Of a stretch of DNA of 64,000 nucleotides, positions 33,653 to 44,214 are shown piece after piece; position 1 is the stretch's first letter; the number at the start of each line of letters is the position of its first letter. The translations under genes and the position numbers were made by a program. The stretch covers positions 2,320,001 to 2,384,000 of the forward strand of contig NC_070567.1 in NCBI RefSeq assembly GCF_026914185.1. Direction: 5' to 3'. The notes under the pieces were generated by a model. That model made no database searches. It worked only from the letters and a program-made list of their open reading frames with translations, and had not been told where the DNA came from. The stretch comes from Puccinia triticina. Taxonomy: Eukaryota > Basidiomycota > Pucciniomycetes > Pucciniales > Pucciniaceae.

Positions 33653-34582
33653 TAGAGATGGCCTCTTGCACCTGGGTACCCGCCTGAAATTTCACAAATT
33701 TTTGACATCTGCACCAACACCTGGCACCTGCCGGCGTGTGCTGGGCGGGTATAATGGGTATTGGGTGCAGGGGCTCATGTCTTAGACTTTTTTTCTGTTC
33801 TTGCTTCCATTCACGCAAGATCCCCGGTTTGATCTTGCTGTTTTTTGAGTACTCTAGTGACAGACAATGCTTAGAGCCGGTGTCTTTGGGCTGACACATA
33901 ATCCTGGCCAAAACTGATAGCTCTTTTTACATCAACAGCTGTAGCTGGTTTAGATGAAAATAAATTCAGTTATATAAAAAAAAAGGGGGGGGATTTGAAT
34001 GTGCCAACCTGGACAGCTGAGCATGTCAAGGGCCATCTGTAGGAGGCCTCCATGATTTTTTGCCCCGCAACCTTGTTGAATCCACCGTTTCAGGGGATCA
34101 ACTGGTGATCCGTCCTGAAGATGTAACCCCCCAGCAAGCCATATGTTCAAAGGATCAGTTATTGTGTTTTCAGAACTTATTTTTGATGCACTGCTCAGCC
34201 CGGCAAGCACACCGGTTGGAGGCTGGTGGGGATGGATTCAGTTTTATTTTTGATGTAATGTCAGTTAAAAAGTTATTGAATTACTCGCCTTATGAGGAAT
34301 ACCAGACTCTTGGCTCAAGATTGGCTGTGGTGGAGGCTTGTAGTGGGTTTCCCACATCTCCCTGGTAAGTCTGATTGATTCCTTGATCCAATCTGGCTCC
34401 CACTGGGTAAGCTTGAAATACTTGTCTTTGAAAGACGGATGGAGTACTTTCCAAAAATAACCATCAGCATGTGATGAATAAAAATTGGAGTAACAAATGA
34501 AGAAATAAGGCTTAAAAGAAATAGATTTCATGTTTGCTTTCCGGGAGCAAAGTGGGAGGTGGGCCGAGTCCAAGACACGCAA
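33653..34582 (-). pseudogene. hAT remnant (terminus plus transposase fragment)
   Basis: 33,653 begins TAGAGATGGCC followed by a CTGGGTACCCG array, the same terminus as the hAT element at 9414. On the minus strand about 34,480-34,350 translates to SFKDKYFKLTQWEPDWIKES, a conserved linker block of rust hAT transposases. The transposase is otherwise broken by stops. The far end of the element was not found. Confidence 0.55.
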
Positions 34583-34712
34583 ACTAGCAAGGCGCTACTC
34601 CGCGCAAGAGCGCGTCAAAGGAACGGGAGAGCAAAGGGACAGTGCCCCATCAGAGGAGTAGTTGCCCCCCGCAGTACGGGTCGCAGCAACCAGATTCCCA
34701 AACCTAGTTGAT

Positions 34713-35631
34713 TTTCAGCCTTAGAGTCAACTCAGCTGACCTAAAGTCTGCATTTTTCTACTTTTTACATATGAATTACTTCATATCTTTTTCATCTTAT
34801 GAGACCTTGTTTTGACTTCATATTCTGTTTCCTCATGCAATTTTAACCCTAGTTACAACTTACCAATTCTTTGTAACTATACTCCTTCCCTGAGTTATTG
34901 AGTTGTGGCGCGCATGCGCAGTTGTGACGTGTCAGCGCTACCAGGCGTGCCAAACCACATGTACATATGTAAATTACATAAGCAAACTGTGAAAATTTTC
35001 GTAGTCAGGATCCCCCTTGCCTGAGGCGGATCTACAGAATTCAGCACACCAGAACCACACCCCAGATAACCCCAGGATCACCACCAAAGAGTTTACAACA
35101 CTCCCAGTATACTTAACGTCACAGGCGCCTGGGATATTGACAGTAAGTAACTTCTTTCACTGAACCTTGTTTATCTCAGAGGTATAACTCTGTGTCTTGC
35201 TTGATCTGCTCTTCTTTTCTGGCCTTTGCCTTATCCTTGATCACAGGGCTGTCCCTGCTTAACATCATTCTTTTTCTGTGGTTTTTGCAAGAAACAAACC
35301 ACATAGGTTTCCCTTTAAAGAACCTTGACTATCCAGAAGGGAGCTAAAAAATTGTGGCTGGATTAAACTTGTCTAATCCAGGATCCCTCCACGTTTCTTT
35401 GGTGAGAGGAGGCTGTAGCACTCTCTAGCACAGCTTGGCAGCACTCTTCTGAAGAGTTAGCATTGCCAGTGGACGTGCATTCCCACCAGAATAACCTTGA
35501 ATATCTGCTTATCTTGAATCTGCTCAGTTTCTCTCTCTCTCTCTTATTTGTATTTTCTTTATCCAAAGAAATCCAAATATTCCCCTCTTCTTTCTTGTGT
35601 CCTGCTGTCACTATAGAGACTCAGGCTCACA
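34713..35631 (+). repeat. Solo LTR, family A copy 2 (TSD TTGAT)
   Basis: 919 bp, starting TTTCAGCC (TGTCAGCC in copy 1) and ending GGCTCACA. It is flanked by TTGAT at 34708-34712 and 35632-35636. Homologous to 530-1495. Confidence 0.85.
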
Positions 35632-35878
35632 TTGATCCAGGATCAACCGGTACCACCCAGCAACAACCACCCCAGAACCTAGGAATCTGCAATCGCCGCC
35701 AATCACAGCTTGACACTAAGTTCCCATCCAAAAGAAGGAAAAAATTTGCAGTTTTGTTTAGAATCAAACAACTAACACCATGTTCAACCTCACTGCACAA
35801 ACCACAGCCAAATTGAAATGAGCCGCAGGTTTAAAGCCATCACCAACCAAGTCGCAGGAAGCAGGGGGGTCGAGTGGT

Positions 35879-36205
35879 GTGATGCAATCTCAGGACCCGC
35901 CAGCCAAACAAGGGAGCCAGCTTGACGGGATCACTGTACCGAACGGCTTTCAAGAAGAAACCCAATTGGCACTGCCCAAGAAAGCAAAGAAAGTGACAAT
36001 CGCCAAGCCTTCAGCCAGGAAGATTGCCACTCCTTTGGCGTCCAAGGCTTCGGAGGGCGAAGAGGGAAAGAGCGGGAAAAGGAAAGAAGGAGCAAGGGAG
36101 GAGCAAGAGGTGGAAGAAGTGGTGGAGCTACGGTTGGCGGAGATAAGGAGAGGAGGTACCAAGAAGGGGACACAAAAGTCTAGAGCAGGTAAGCAGCTAC
36201 CTTAG
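35879..36205 (+). pseudogene. Basic/acidic ORF of the DIRS-like element
   Basis: A 108-codon frame rich in Lys, Ala, Glu and Arg (KKAKKVTIAKPSARK; acidic EEQEVEEVVEL), ending soon after a GTAAGC. A related frame follows at 36,345-36,554 (MLEMIGMAKGAAAKGKAGEA). Probably a spliced or broken nucleocapsid-like ORF. Confidence 0.35.
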
Positions 36206-37379
36206 AGGGCTACCTAGGAAAAAGGGGAGAGACTGAGGTTGTACGCAATGCTTACCCCGTTCTGCAGAGGATCCAGTAAAGAGGATTGGTGGGTCAGGCA
36301 GCAATTCCCAGGGGGGGCAAGTAGCACCCAACCTACAAGGCGCGATGCTCGAGATGATTGGAATGGCGAAAGGGGCGGCGGCGAAGGGGAAAGCAGGCGA
36401 AGCCATGATATTCTATCAGATCTGCGCAGGACTAGGAGGCACGGTCATTGATGGACATACCCCCAACTCAGCCAAAGTCATAACCAACAACCCCCGCCTT
36501 CCCAACCTCAAATTTGCCCCAATAAAGAGAGCATCCCCCCACTTCCCCCCCTTCTAAATCAACAACCCTCCCCAATCCACCAAGAAGAGGCGCCTCTAAA
36601 TCCTACTCTTGGCTTCATAGTTCCCACTCCGGCACCAAGCAAACCTTTGCGGTGTGGAACTCCGACCGGTGCTGGGCCGTCGGCAGTCACTTGAAGGGAG
36701 AGTGCGCTGTGCGCTGCCTTTGCGGTGGTCCAGAAAAGAGATGAGGAATCAAGATAGCGGAAGTTGGAGGGGGGATTTGTTGAGAGACGACAGGAGTACA
36801 TCCTTGTCGGCGGTGGTTTGTTGTTGGATGATCTGGAAAAGAAAGAAGTCTGGCAAGATAGGTCCGGGAGGTGTGACCTAAAGAAGGGATTTGGGGAAAA
36901 TGGGACTCAAGGTGCTGAGAGTTGGAACTCAGAAGACACACAGACTCAGAGAGGGATCAATAAAATTAAGATTCTGGATGGATGATCTGAAAAGCCCAAA
37001 GAAAAGGGTTCAGACAAAGTCCATGCCGCTCCAAAGCCTGAGTTCAAGCTGAACTCAGACCCTGGAGCTTGTGAAATCTAACCAACAGCTCATCACAACC
37101 TAGCGCGCACGCGCGCTACACAAAACAAGACCAGAGAAAGAAACAAAACAAAACAGACAAAACAAAACAAAGACCAACCCTCCTCATCCAAATCTGTCCA
37201 AAGTGCGCAAAGTGAAAGAAGAAGATAAAAAACATGATGAAAAGAAAAGAACTCTGACAGGAGAACAAAACCACTAACACAGAAACAAGAGAAAAGAGGA
37301 GAAAGGAAGACCTGAAACGCCTTGAGGATGCGCCACGCTGCGCCGTTGAACTTGAGGGCTGAAAGCTTTGCCATAACTT

Positions 37380-37490
37380 TGATTGAGTCGCGGGACTCAA
37401 TCAGATTACCTAATCAGCATTGATTGAGTCGCGGGACTCAATCAGATTACCTAATCATATTTGATTGAGTCGCAGGACCCAATCAAAGGA
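37380..37490. repeat. 41-bp tandem repeat with perfect dyads, three copies
   Basis: Units start at 37380, 37421 and 37462. Each carries TGATTGAGTC-GCG-GACTCAATCA-type dyads. The third unit is slightly decayed (GTCGCAGGACCC). It lies 90-200 bp upstream of the Gag-like ORF of the DIRS-like element and may be a regulatory or packaging site. Confidence 0.9.
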
Positions 37491-37580
37491 ATCTTGATCT
37501 TGCTGCTGTCATGACTGAAACTGGAAAATGACTGGAAACTGAATGCGAGGCCGGCGCCACAAGTTTGGCCACCACAGCGG

Positions 37581-39140
37581 GTGACAGGTTACAATGAGAT
37601 GGCTAGAGGGTCCCAGCACCCAGAGACGGCAGTAATTTTTGACGGCTTGGCCATTCCCACCTATGATGATCTCGGATTCACTCCGTTCTTCAAGAGAAGG
37701 CTGGTGGAGTTCCGGGCCCCTCTCCCTCTGACAATCTTCAACAAGGGTTGGCAAGATAAAGCAATTCTGTACACCGCGGAGAAGAGGACAAAGTCGGCGA
37801 ACGGGGACGTAGATTGGTACACCGGATATCCATATCCAAATGAATATCTCCAGACGTACCAAGAATGGTCAGTAAACCACCAGGGTTTCCTAGAAGCCGT
37901 CAGGAAAATCCCGACACACACAAATTTGGCCGCGTGGCTGGTCGCCCACAAGCAAAACGCTGACGGGATCATTCAAAGGGAAGGCTTCATGACAGTTTGT
38001 GGTATGACATTCACGTGCAAAAAAACGCACTAACCCACAGAGTCCCTCTGCCAAATGGGACCTTATCAGTTGCAAACTTTTCCGTCCTCCGGAAAGAGAT
38101 CCTCCTCACAGTTCATGCCAAAGCAATCAGATTTGGGGAAACTGATTTTCTGGACAATCCATATGCCGTTGGGGCATGCCGCTTTGGATGGGATGCAGCC
38201 ACCGGTCAACCTCCAATGAAGAAGGACAACCCGGCGAAGACACTGCTACACCTTCAACATCAACTGGCCAAAGTGGTCCCAAAACCAGGACCGGATACTC
38301 CAAAGGGTCCCAGTGGGGGTGCCCAACCACAGAAGCAGGGTAGTTACAAAGGTAGTAGATGGAACACGATGCAAGGAGACTGTTGAAACTTGCGCTGGAC
38401 TCGCGGTCTCTGCGCATCATATGCGCAACACCTGCTATGTCTTGTCTCATCACATTTGACCTAACCTTGTTCAGTATTGGTCACTTTCCCTTCCTCACTC
38501 GATCTCACTTCCCCGGCTTGATCCAAGTCTTGCCGACAAGTTCATCAAGTCCGCTGTCAATACGTGAACTCCGATCTTGACATCCGACGCCTCTTCAACT
38601 CCGCGCAAAGCTTTAACTCGGAAAGCCTTTGTAGCTTCCAACTTGGTGAGAAATGCAGTCATCGCATTTCTAATCATCACACATCTCATCCTCAACCCAA
38701 CCATTCACTAACCCGTTCCTTCTTTGATCAACTCAGTCATTGTGTCGCAGATTGCTCTTTGTTCCGTACTCTTTTATATATTGTTCATTACCTATTATAT
38801 TAGGGTTTGTTGTTTCTTTCTTATCAATGTCCTTCTTCTTTCCATCAACTAATCATCAGTACAACACTTCTCAGTCTTGTTACTCCTCTAGATCTCTAGT
38901 GTCCAATCTTCAGTTGTCCTTATATCATCAATCAGATACAGTTCTAGGGTTTGTTTCATTCTCTATCTCTTTATTCTCCTTTTTACTCTTGTTTCTCGTG
39001 ATTCTTACATCTTGTTTTTTAGGTTTCTGGTCTTTTATTTAACAGCAATTTAGCCAAGGTTCTTTAGAGACCAAGAAGGAGGCGGATCTCAAACCGCCCG
39101 CGGAGGAGGTGGGAAACGGGGTCGGAGTAGGAGGAAGTAG
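37581..39140 (+). pseudogene. Gag-like ORF, frameshifted and split by a solo LTR
   Basis: The frame from 37,581 shifts to another frame at about 38,000, then runs to 38,380, where a solo LTR is inserted. Removing the LTR and one GAGAC copy continues the frame at 39,067 through a Gly/Arg-rich tail (TARGGGGKRGRSRRK) to TAG 39138-39140. The protein resembles the ORF preceding DIRS-type reverse transcriptases in basidiomycetes (motif CRFGWDAATG). It has one frameshift plus one insertion, so it is dead. Confidence 0.6.
38381..39066 (+). repeat. Solo LTR, family B (TSD GAGAC)
   Basis: 686 bp from TGTTGAAACTTG to GGTTCTTTA, flanked by GAGAC at 38376-38380 and 39067-39071. It shares internal sequence (GCTTCCMAMTTGGTGAGAAATGC; AGGGTTTGTT) with the copies at 61,960-62,598 and 62,607-63,353. 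Confidence 0.85.
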
Positions 39141-39178
39141 TGGAGGGTATAACAAGTCACGGACCTACTAGTTGACTG

Positions 39179-41027
39179 TTTTCCAATGACTCTTCTTCTG
39201 CTTCAAGTATTGTGATTTCAGTACACCTTGAGAAGTGCAAATTGGAAACCGAGTGACCTGACATATACACATGATTGGTGTGGGCTTTTGAGCAGTGAGA
39301 AAAGGGAAAGCCCACTTGAGTCCAGAAGCAGTGAGAGTGAGAAGTCAGGAGAACACAGATCTTCAACCAAACGGAACAACTTGGAATGGCTGACCACAGT
39401 GACATGCAAAATGGATGTAGAAGCATGGGAGGAAGCTCTTACAAAGGCCAACCTGCTGACGGAATATCAGGATGTGATTGAAGGTTTTTGGTACGGTTTT
39501 GACCAAGGGATTGCAGACCATCAATTACCGGGCAATGTGCCTTTCTTCACCCCCCCAAATCACTCGTCCACATTGTTTGCAAAGGGGAAGATTGAACAGT
39601 TGATACAGGAGGAGTCAGACGCTAAGAGGATGTTTGGTCCTTTCAGTTATGACCAGATGGAAAGCAAATTTAGCTTTTTCAGGACAAACCCACTGGGAGC
39701 AGTTGTGAACGGGGATGGATTGCTATGTCCGATAAACAATCTTTCCTTCCCACATGGCCGCATAGGAATTGCATCTGTAAATTCCTTTGTTGACACAGAA
39801 ACGTGGGACGACTTTGACCCAGTTGCAAATTTCCTCAAGAATCAAAAAGAGCCAGTGCTCTTAGCTCTATTTGACTGGGAAAAAGCATATCGCCAGATCA
39901 CAACGGCCCCAAACCAATGGCCGTATCTGATGGTGAAAGATTTCAATGGAGGGCTCCTCCTAGATACACAAATAACTTTTGGAGGGGTTGCAGGATGCGG
40001 GTCGTTTGGGAGGCCAGCAGATGCTTGAAAGAAGATAATGCTGGCGGAATTCAAAGGGATAAACATTTTTTGATGAGTGGAAGACAATCTCTTTGTCAAG
40101 AAAACATACTCACCAACCCTCATGACGGAAGTAGTGGCGAGATCAGATAAGCTAGGAGTAAAAACAAACAAAGAAAAATACTCACCATTTCTCAAAGAGC
40201 AAAAGTACGTTGGTTTCATCTGGAATGGCACCAACAAGACGGTACACATGCCAGAGGAAAAGCTGGCAAAGCGGATCAGGCAGGTCCAATCCTTCCTGGA
40301 GATTGGAGTGTCGTTTACGTATGAAGAAGTGGAGATTATTGCAGGGAGGTTAAATCATGTTTCCTACATGTTGCCACAGCTGAGGTGCAATTTATGTAGT
40401 TTATATCAATGGCTGAAGGATTGGGTCCACAGAGAACAAAAACACCCAATCCCAAAAGACGCAGAAGAGGATTTACACGTGTGGTTGACAACACTTAACA
40501 ACTTCAGCCCTACAAGACTCATCGCGCGCCAAGATCCAACAGAAATCAGCTGGGTAGGGGTCGTGTCAACCAGCTACGGGATAGGGGTACTAATAGGACA
40601 ACGGTGGGCCCAATTCTACCTACGGTCCATGGAAGAACTCGACAGAGATATCCAGGGGAAACTAGAGGAAGAGAGGATCTCAAGACTCAAGACGGTCGTG
40701 GTACGACTTGGCCTTGTGATGTTATTGAAACTAGGCGCAAAGAAAGGGAAAACCTTTATAGTGTGGACAGATAACACAACCACCAAAAGTGTAGTTCTGA
40801 AGCAGAGATCAAAAGACCGATTTGTGAACAAAGAATGGAAGAAAATTCAAAAACTGCTTATTAAATTTGAGATAACTCTGGTAGCAAAAAGGGTGACGTT
40901 GGCAGAAAACCGGGCCAACACGCTCTCTAGAGGAATCAGACTGGGACACCAGAGGAGAGACCAACTGCAAAAAGAAGTCCCAAAGGACCTGGAAGAATTG
41001 ATTACGCAAACTACGGAGGATGAATAA
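39179..41027 (+). pseudogene. DIRS-like reverse transcriptase-RNase H
   Basis: One frame over about 1.85 kb, broken by TGA at 40,026 and by TGATGA at 40,071-40,076. The first is a G-to-A change from a tryptophan codon, and the pair probably likewise. Motif A is ALFDWEKAY; motif C reads VEDNLF where DD is expected. The downstream RNase H lacks the usual first Asp (WVGVVSTSYGIGVL) but keeps TDNTTT. Non-functional. A pogo-like MITE starts about 60 bp after its stop. Confidence 0.7.
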
Positions 41028-41088
41028 GGAATTTATTAGGGGAGTGGTGTTGCAGTAATCACAGTAATGCAATTTAACCTTTAATTTA

Positions 41089-41266
41089 CAGTCAAACCCT
41101 TGAAACCACATACCTCTTGGTGGACTGAATTTGCTATGTGGTTTGGCAGGTTATGTGGTTACAAGGGTTAGTGACAGGCCAAAATGAGATTTTGGTGGAC
41201 CCAAATGAGTATGTGGTTTGGGAGGTTATGCCCTTATACAAGGATGCGGTTTCACAGGTTTTACTG
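41089..41266. mobile_element. pogo/Tigger-like MITE (TSD TA)
   Basis: 178 bp with ends CAGTCAAACCCTTGAAACC and CAGTAAAACCTGTGAAACC, flanked by TA (41087-41088, 41267-41268). The interior repeats TATGTGGTTTG in both orientations. Confidence 0.85.
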
Positions 41267-41268
41267 TA

Positions 41269-42244
41269 TGTCCGTACAGAGACGTGCATCGGGGGTCCCC
41301 TCGCTGGACCCCACAAACTCCAAGGCACCTAGAGTGAAAGGCGAATCTCAGACGGGTCCAAAGAGGATAAAGGCAATCCGGGTCTGAGCTGGCTCCAGGC
41401 CCCTGGAGTTACGGGTCGGACTCAGACCTTGGTTCTAGAAGATCCCTCAAGGGTTTCAGATAGCTACCTACAAGTAGCAGAGGCATACCCCCTCAATCTT
41501 CCTACTCCTCATCTTGTGTTGCGTCTTACTTCACGGAGACTAAAGCACAGTAGGGAGAAGAAGAAGAGGAGGGAAGGGATCTTCTCCCTTTATCCCATAC
41601 TTGGGTGACTCGGGGAGCTACAAGGGTAGCTATCAGGTCATCCTAGACAATAAGAAGTAAACAGATAGAATTTACTATATTGTTGAACAAGTAAACACAA
41701 AAAGAGAGGGCCAAGGATTTCTCCGTGGCCCACCCAAGCGCCTGGCACGTGCCAGCAGATTGGAGTGAAAACACATAAAAATGTAAATACAAAAAGAATG
41801 GTTTTTACCTTAAAAGAAACAGGAACAAAAGACAAGATGAGAACAGAACAGGAAACCACCACCACCCACTAGGTTTTATGGCTAAGAAAATAAGATAAGG
41901 TTAGATGATGGAATACACGGTCAACAATGATAATAATGAAGAGAATAAGAACCTATTGTTGAGCCGTCTAGACACATGACCTCGACAAAACTCCCCAAGA
42001 CAAAGTTGATGATTTGAGATGTCTTACGGGTTGAGAGATAGGTGTCAAGATGAGGAAGAAAAAGAAAGAGTGGTAAACTGGAATTGACGAAGGACAGTCA
42101 ACAGCGCTCTAGAATTGAAGTGTTTGCAGTGTGTCCACAACAATGATGTCATAGTCCGAGTCCGTAAAGCACACCGCACATAAATCTGTAACGTACACCG
42201 CGCACACCGTAAGCTGCTCACTAATTCCAACAACAAAATGCCCA
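41269..42244. other. Intergenic repeat-like DNA
   Basis: No supported gene. 42,130-42,220 repeats CGTACACCGCGCACACCG-like short strings. The right part may be the 3' end of the hAT relic that follows on the minus strand. Confidence 0.4.
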
Positions 42245-43075
42245 CCCATAGCCACTCAATACAGCGGCGAGCAATCTGTAAGAGTATAATACTTGTTGGT
42301 TAATTTGAGTCCTGCACGGCAAGCATTTTGCAAGGCCGGAGGGTAACCGTCTGACTTGTTGGTGATTGCAGTGGATAGATAAGACGTAATCTGGTTGATA
42401 AAAACAACCACTTGGGATATCCAAGCTGCCCCCCGACTTGATACTTGAAGAGTAATGTTGTGGAATGGTTGAAGGACTTCAACTAGGTTTTGAGCTAATA
42501 TGAGATTGCTCTGACAGACCTGATGTTCTTGAGGAGTTCCATAGCGCTTGTCTTTCTGCCACTCCATGCTATGTAGAAAATGTTAGCAATTGTCAATGAT
42601 TTTTTGAAGGGACAACCAAAGAATGGACCCAAATTGCTTCAGAACATCACAAAATCCCATTAAGCTGCGTCAAAGTTGAATTCCACCGGGTCCTTGCGTC
42701 CCGTTTGATGTTGTGAGGCTTCAAGCAGTCCATTTCCTCACAGAAATCTAGAAATATTGCCTTTGAATTTGATGATTTCTTCAGCTTCCAAGCAATGGTT
42801 CAGAAATTTTTTAGGGGTTTTGACTTGTTTTTTAGTTCCCAAACATGAGGCAGACAAATATAGTAAGTGAGAGCTTACCTTAGCAAGTGTTTTTTTACAT
42901 GATTGAGAGGTGTAGACATCATCATCTTCATTCCTCAATTTTTCAACATCACATGTCTCAAGCTCAATCTCTTCATCATCTATCAGCTCACCTGCTAGCA
43001 TTGAATCGTGGAGTGGGTTTAGGCCTTCATCACCCATTTCATCTTGATTGTTATCATCCCATTTGTTCATGCTAA
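42245..43075 (-). pseudogene. hAT transposase pseudogene
   Basis: The minus strand starts MNKWDDNNQDEMGDEG, passes an acidic stretch and DVYTSQSCKKTLAK before a GTAAGC donor. It resumes at about 42,720 with TRWNSTL, then gives LQPFHNITLQVSSRGAAWIS and AGLKLTNKYYTLTDCSPLY. This order is typical of the middle of rust hAT transposases. Stops lie in the second exon, and no dimerisation block or terminal repeats were found. Confidence 0.65.
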
Positions 43076-43649
43076 ACCTGTGAACAATAGCGCAGAAATG
43101 ATTGACTGGAAAATTTAGTACTTTATTTCTTCCCCTTATCTTATTTTATCTCAAGAGTAGAGAGCGGCCCATTCTCCTGCTCTTAGGTCAAATTAAAGTT
43201 TCTCTATGTTGTTTTTCTTTTTCTCTTTGTAAATTCCAAGATAGATCTAACAAGAGAAATATCAGCTTAGTTTCTTGAAATCTTTCAAAGTTGATGATTT
43301 TGGGAAACTTAACCCAACCGGCAATCACATTGGTCCGGGCTAACCCCGGGTCCAAAAACCTCAGGCTTGATTTCAGGTCAAGCTTAACTACACTTCTTAA
43401 AGGAGGCGCAAAGTGTCTCCAAAGGAGAGGCTTGCATGTAAAGTCAGGGTTGTGGCTTGAGTAGAATGGGATTTTTGCAATATTTTGTTGTATTTTGACT
43501 TCAGCATCCTGCAGCGCCTACAAGTGAGCATCTTACAAAAGGATAAAAATGGGGGAAGTGATTTTATTGCCTATCATTCTTGAAAAAAAATTAGTCAAAA
43601 GTGGCATTGTTGAGGTTTCTACATGTGTTTTAAGAAACCCATTTTTTAG
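43076..43649. other. Intergenic, possible outer repeat arm
   Basis: No gene. CAGGCTTGATTTCAGG near 43,367 recurs inverted near 46,868, on the far side of the hAT element. The hAT may therefore lie inside a larger, older TIR element. Confidence 0.35.
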
Positions 43650-43864
43650 CACCAGGAAAAATCAATTGTCACCAGACGTCAGGTGACATCAAGCAACAAT
43701 GACTGTCACTTTGTTCCAGCTCTGGTGCTACCACAACTAGGCTACAATGGCCCCTTTGTTTCCTACAGGGGCTGTCCATGTGGCCAACTGTGCAGCTGGT
43801 GGGTAGCTCAGTGGACTTAGGCTGATGTCACCTGTAGTCTAGTGACAGTTTATTTTTCCTGGTG
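43650..43864. mobile_element. CACCAGG-type MITE (TSD TAG)
   Basis: 215 bp with ends CACCAGGAAAAAT in both orientations and TAG on both sides (43647-43649, 43865-43867). Just inside each end is a small hairpin, GTCACC...GGTGAC type. It shares ends and layout with 53,419-54,630; a CACTA-like assignment is inferred from the 3-bp duplication and CAC start. Confidence 0.85.
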
Positions 43865-44214
43865 TAGTCTCTAGAGGGGCTTTGAGGGTTGTGAAAGGGG
43901 TGTGATGGTGCTCTGCCCCCACAAGAAATCTGTAATTCCTGTGACATACATATTGGCTAAATTTACAAGTGATTTTGACCTGATTGATGGCCTTTTTTAA
44001 AAATTCAAACATTTCAGAACATGTAAGAAGTCCTCAGGATTCTTCCTTTGGCTTCTCAAATTTTGGAGGTGTTTCTGGGTCATCTGATTGGTTGTATGGT
44101 TCATCCAGCCATTTGGCTGGTACTGCTCACACAAGAACCTCGACATTGCTTGCAAATCCCTCCCTGGCCAGAGGGTGCTCGCACCCCCCCAGCACGGGAG
44201 GGACTTGTGTGAAG

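Larger units (their letters stand above)
35640..41030 (+). mobile_element. Decayed DIRS-like retroelement
   Basis: Contains an N-terminal basic ORF (35,879-36,205), Gag-like pieces (36,345-36,554; 37,581-39,140) and a reverse transcriptase-RNase H region (39,179-41,027). The reverse transcriptase has the DIRS style (FDWEKAYRQI; later FVKK...YVGFIWNGT...MPEEKL...AGRLNHVSYMLPQL) rather than copia or gypsy. No tyrosine recombinase or terminal repeats were recognised, so boundaries are approximate. Confidence 0.6.

Noticed and set aside
43795..43850. tRNA-like A box (TAGCTCAGTGG)
   Set aside because: No B box or foldable cloverleaf follows, and the site lies inside a MITE.
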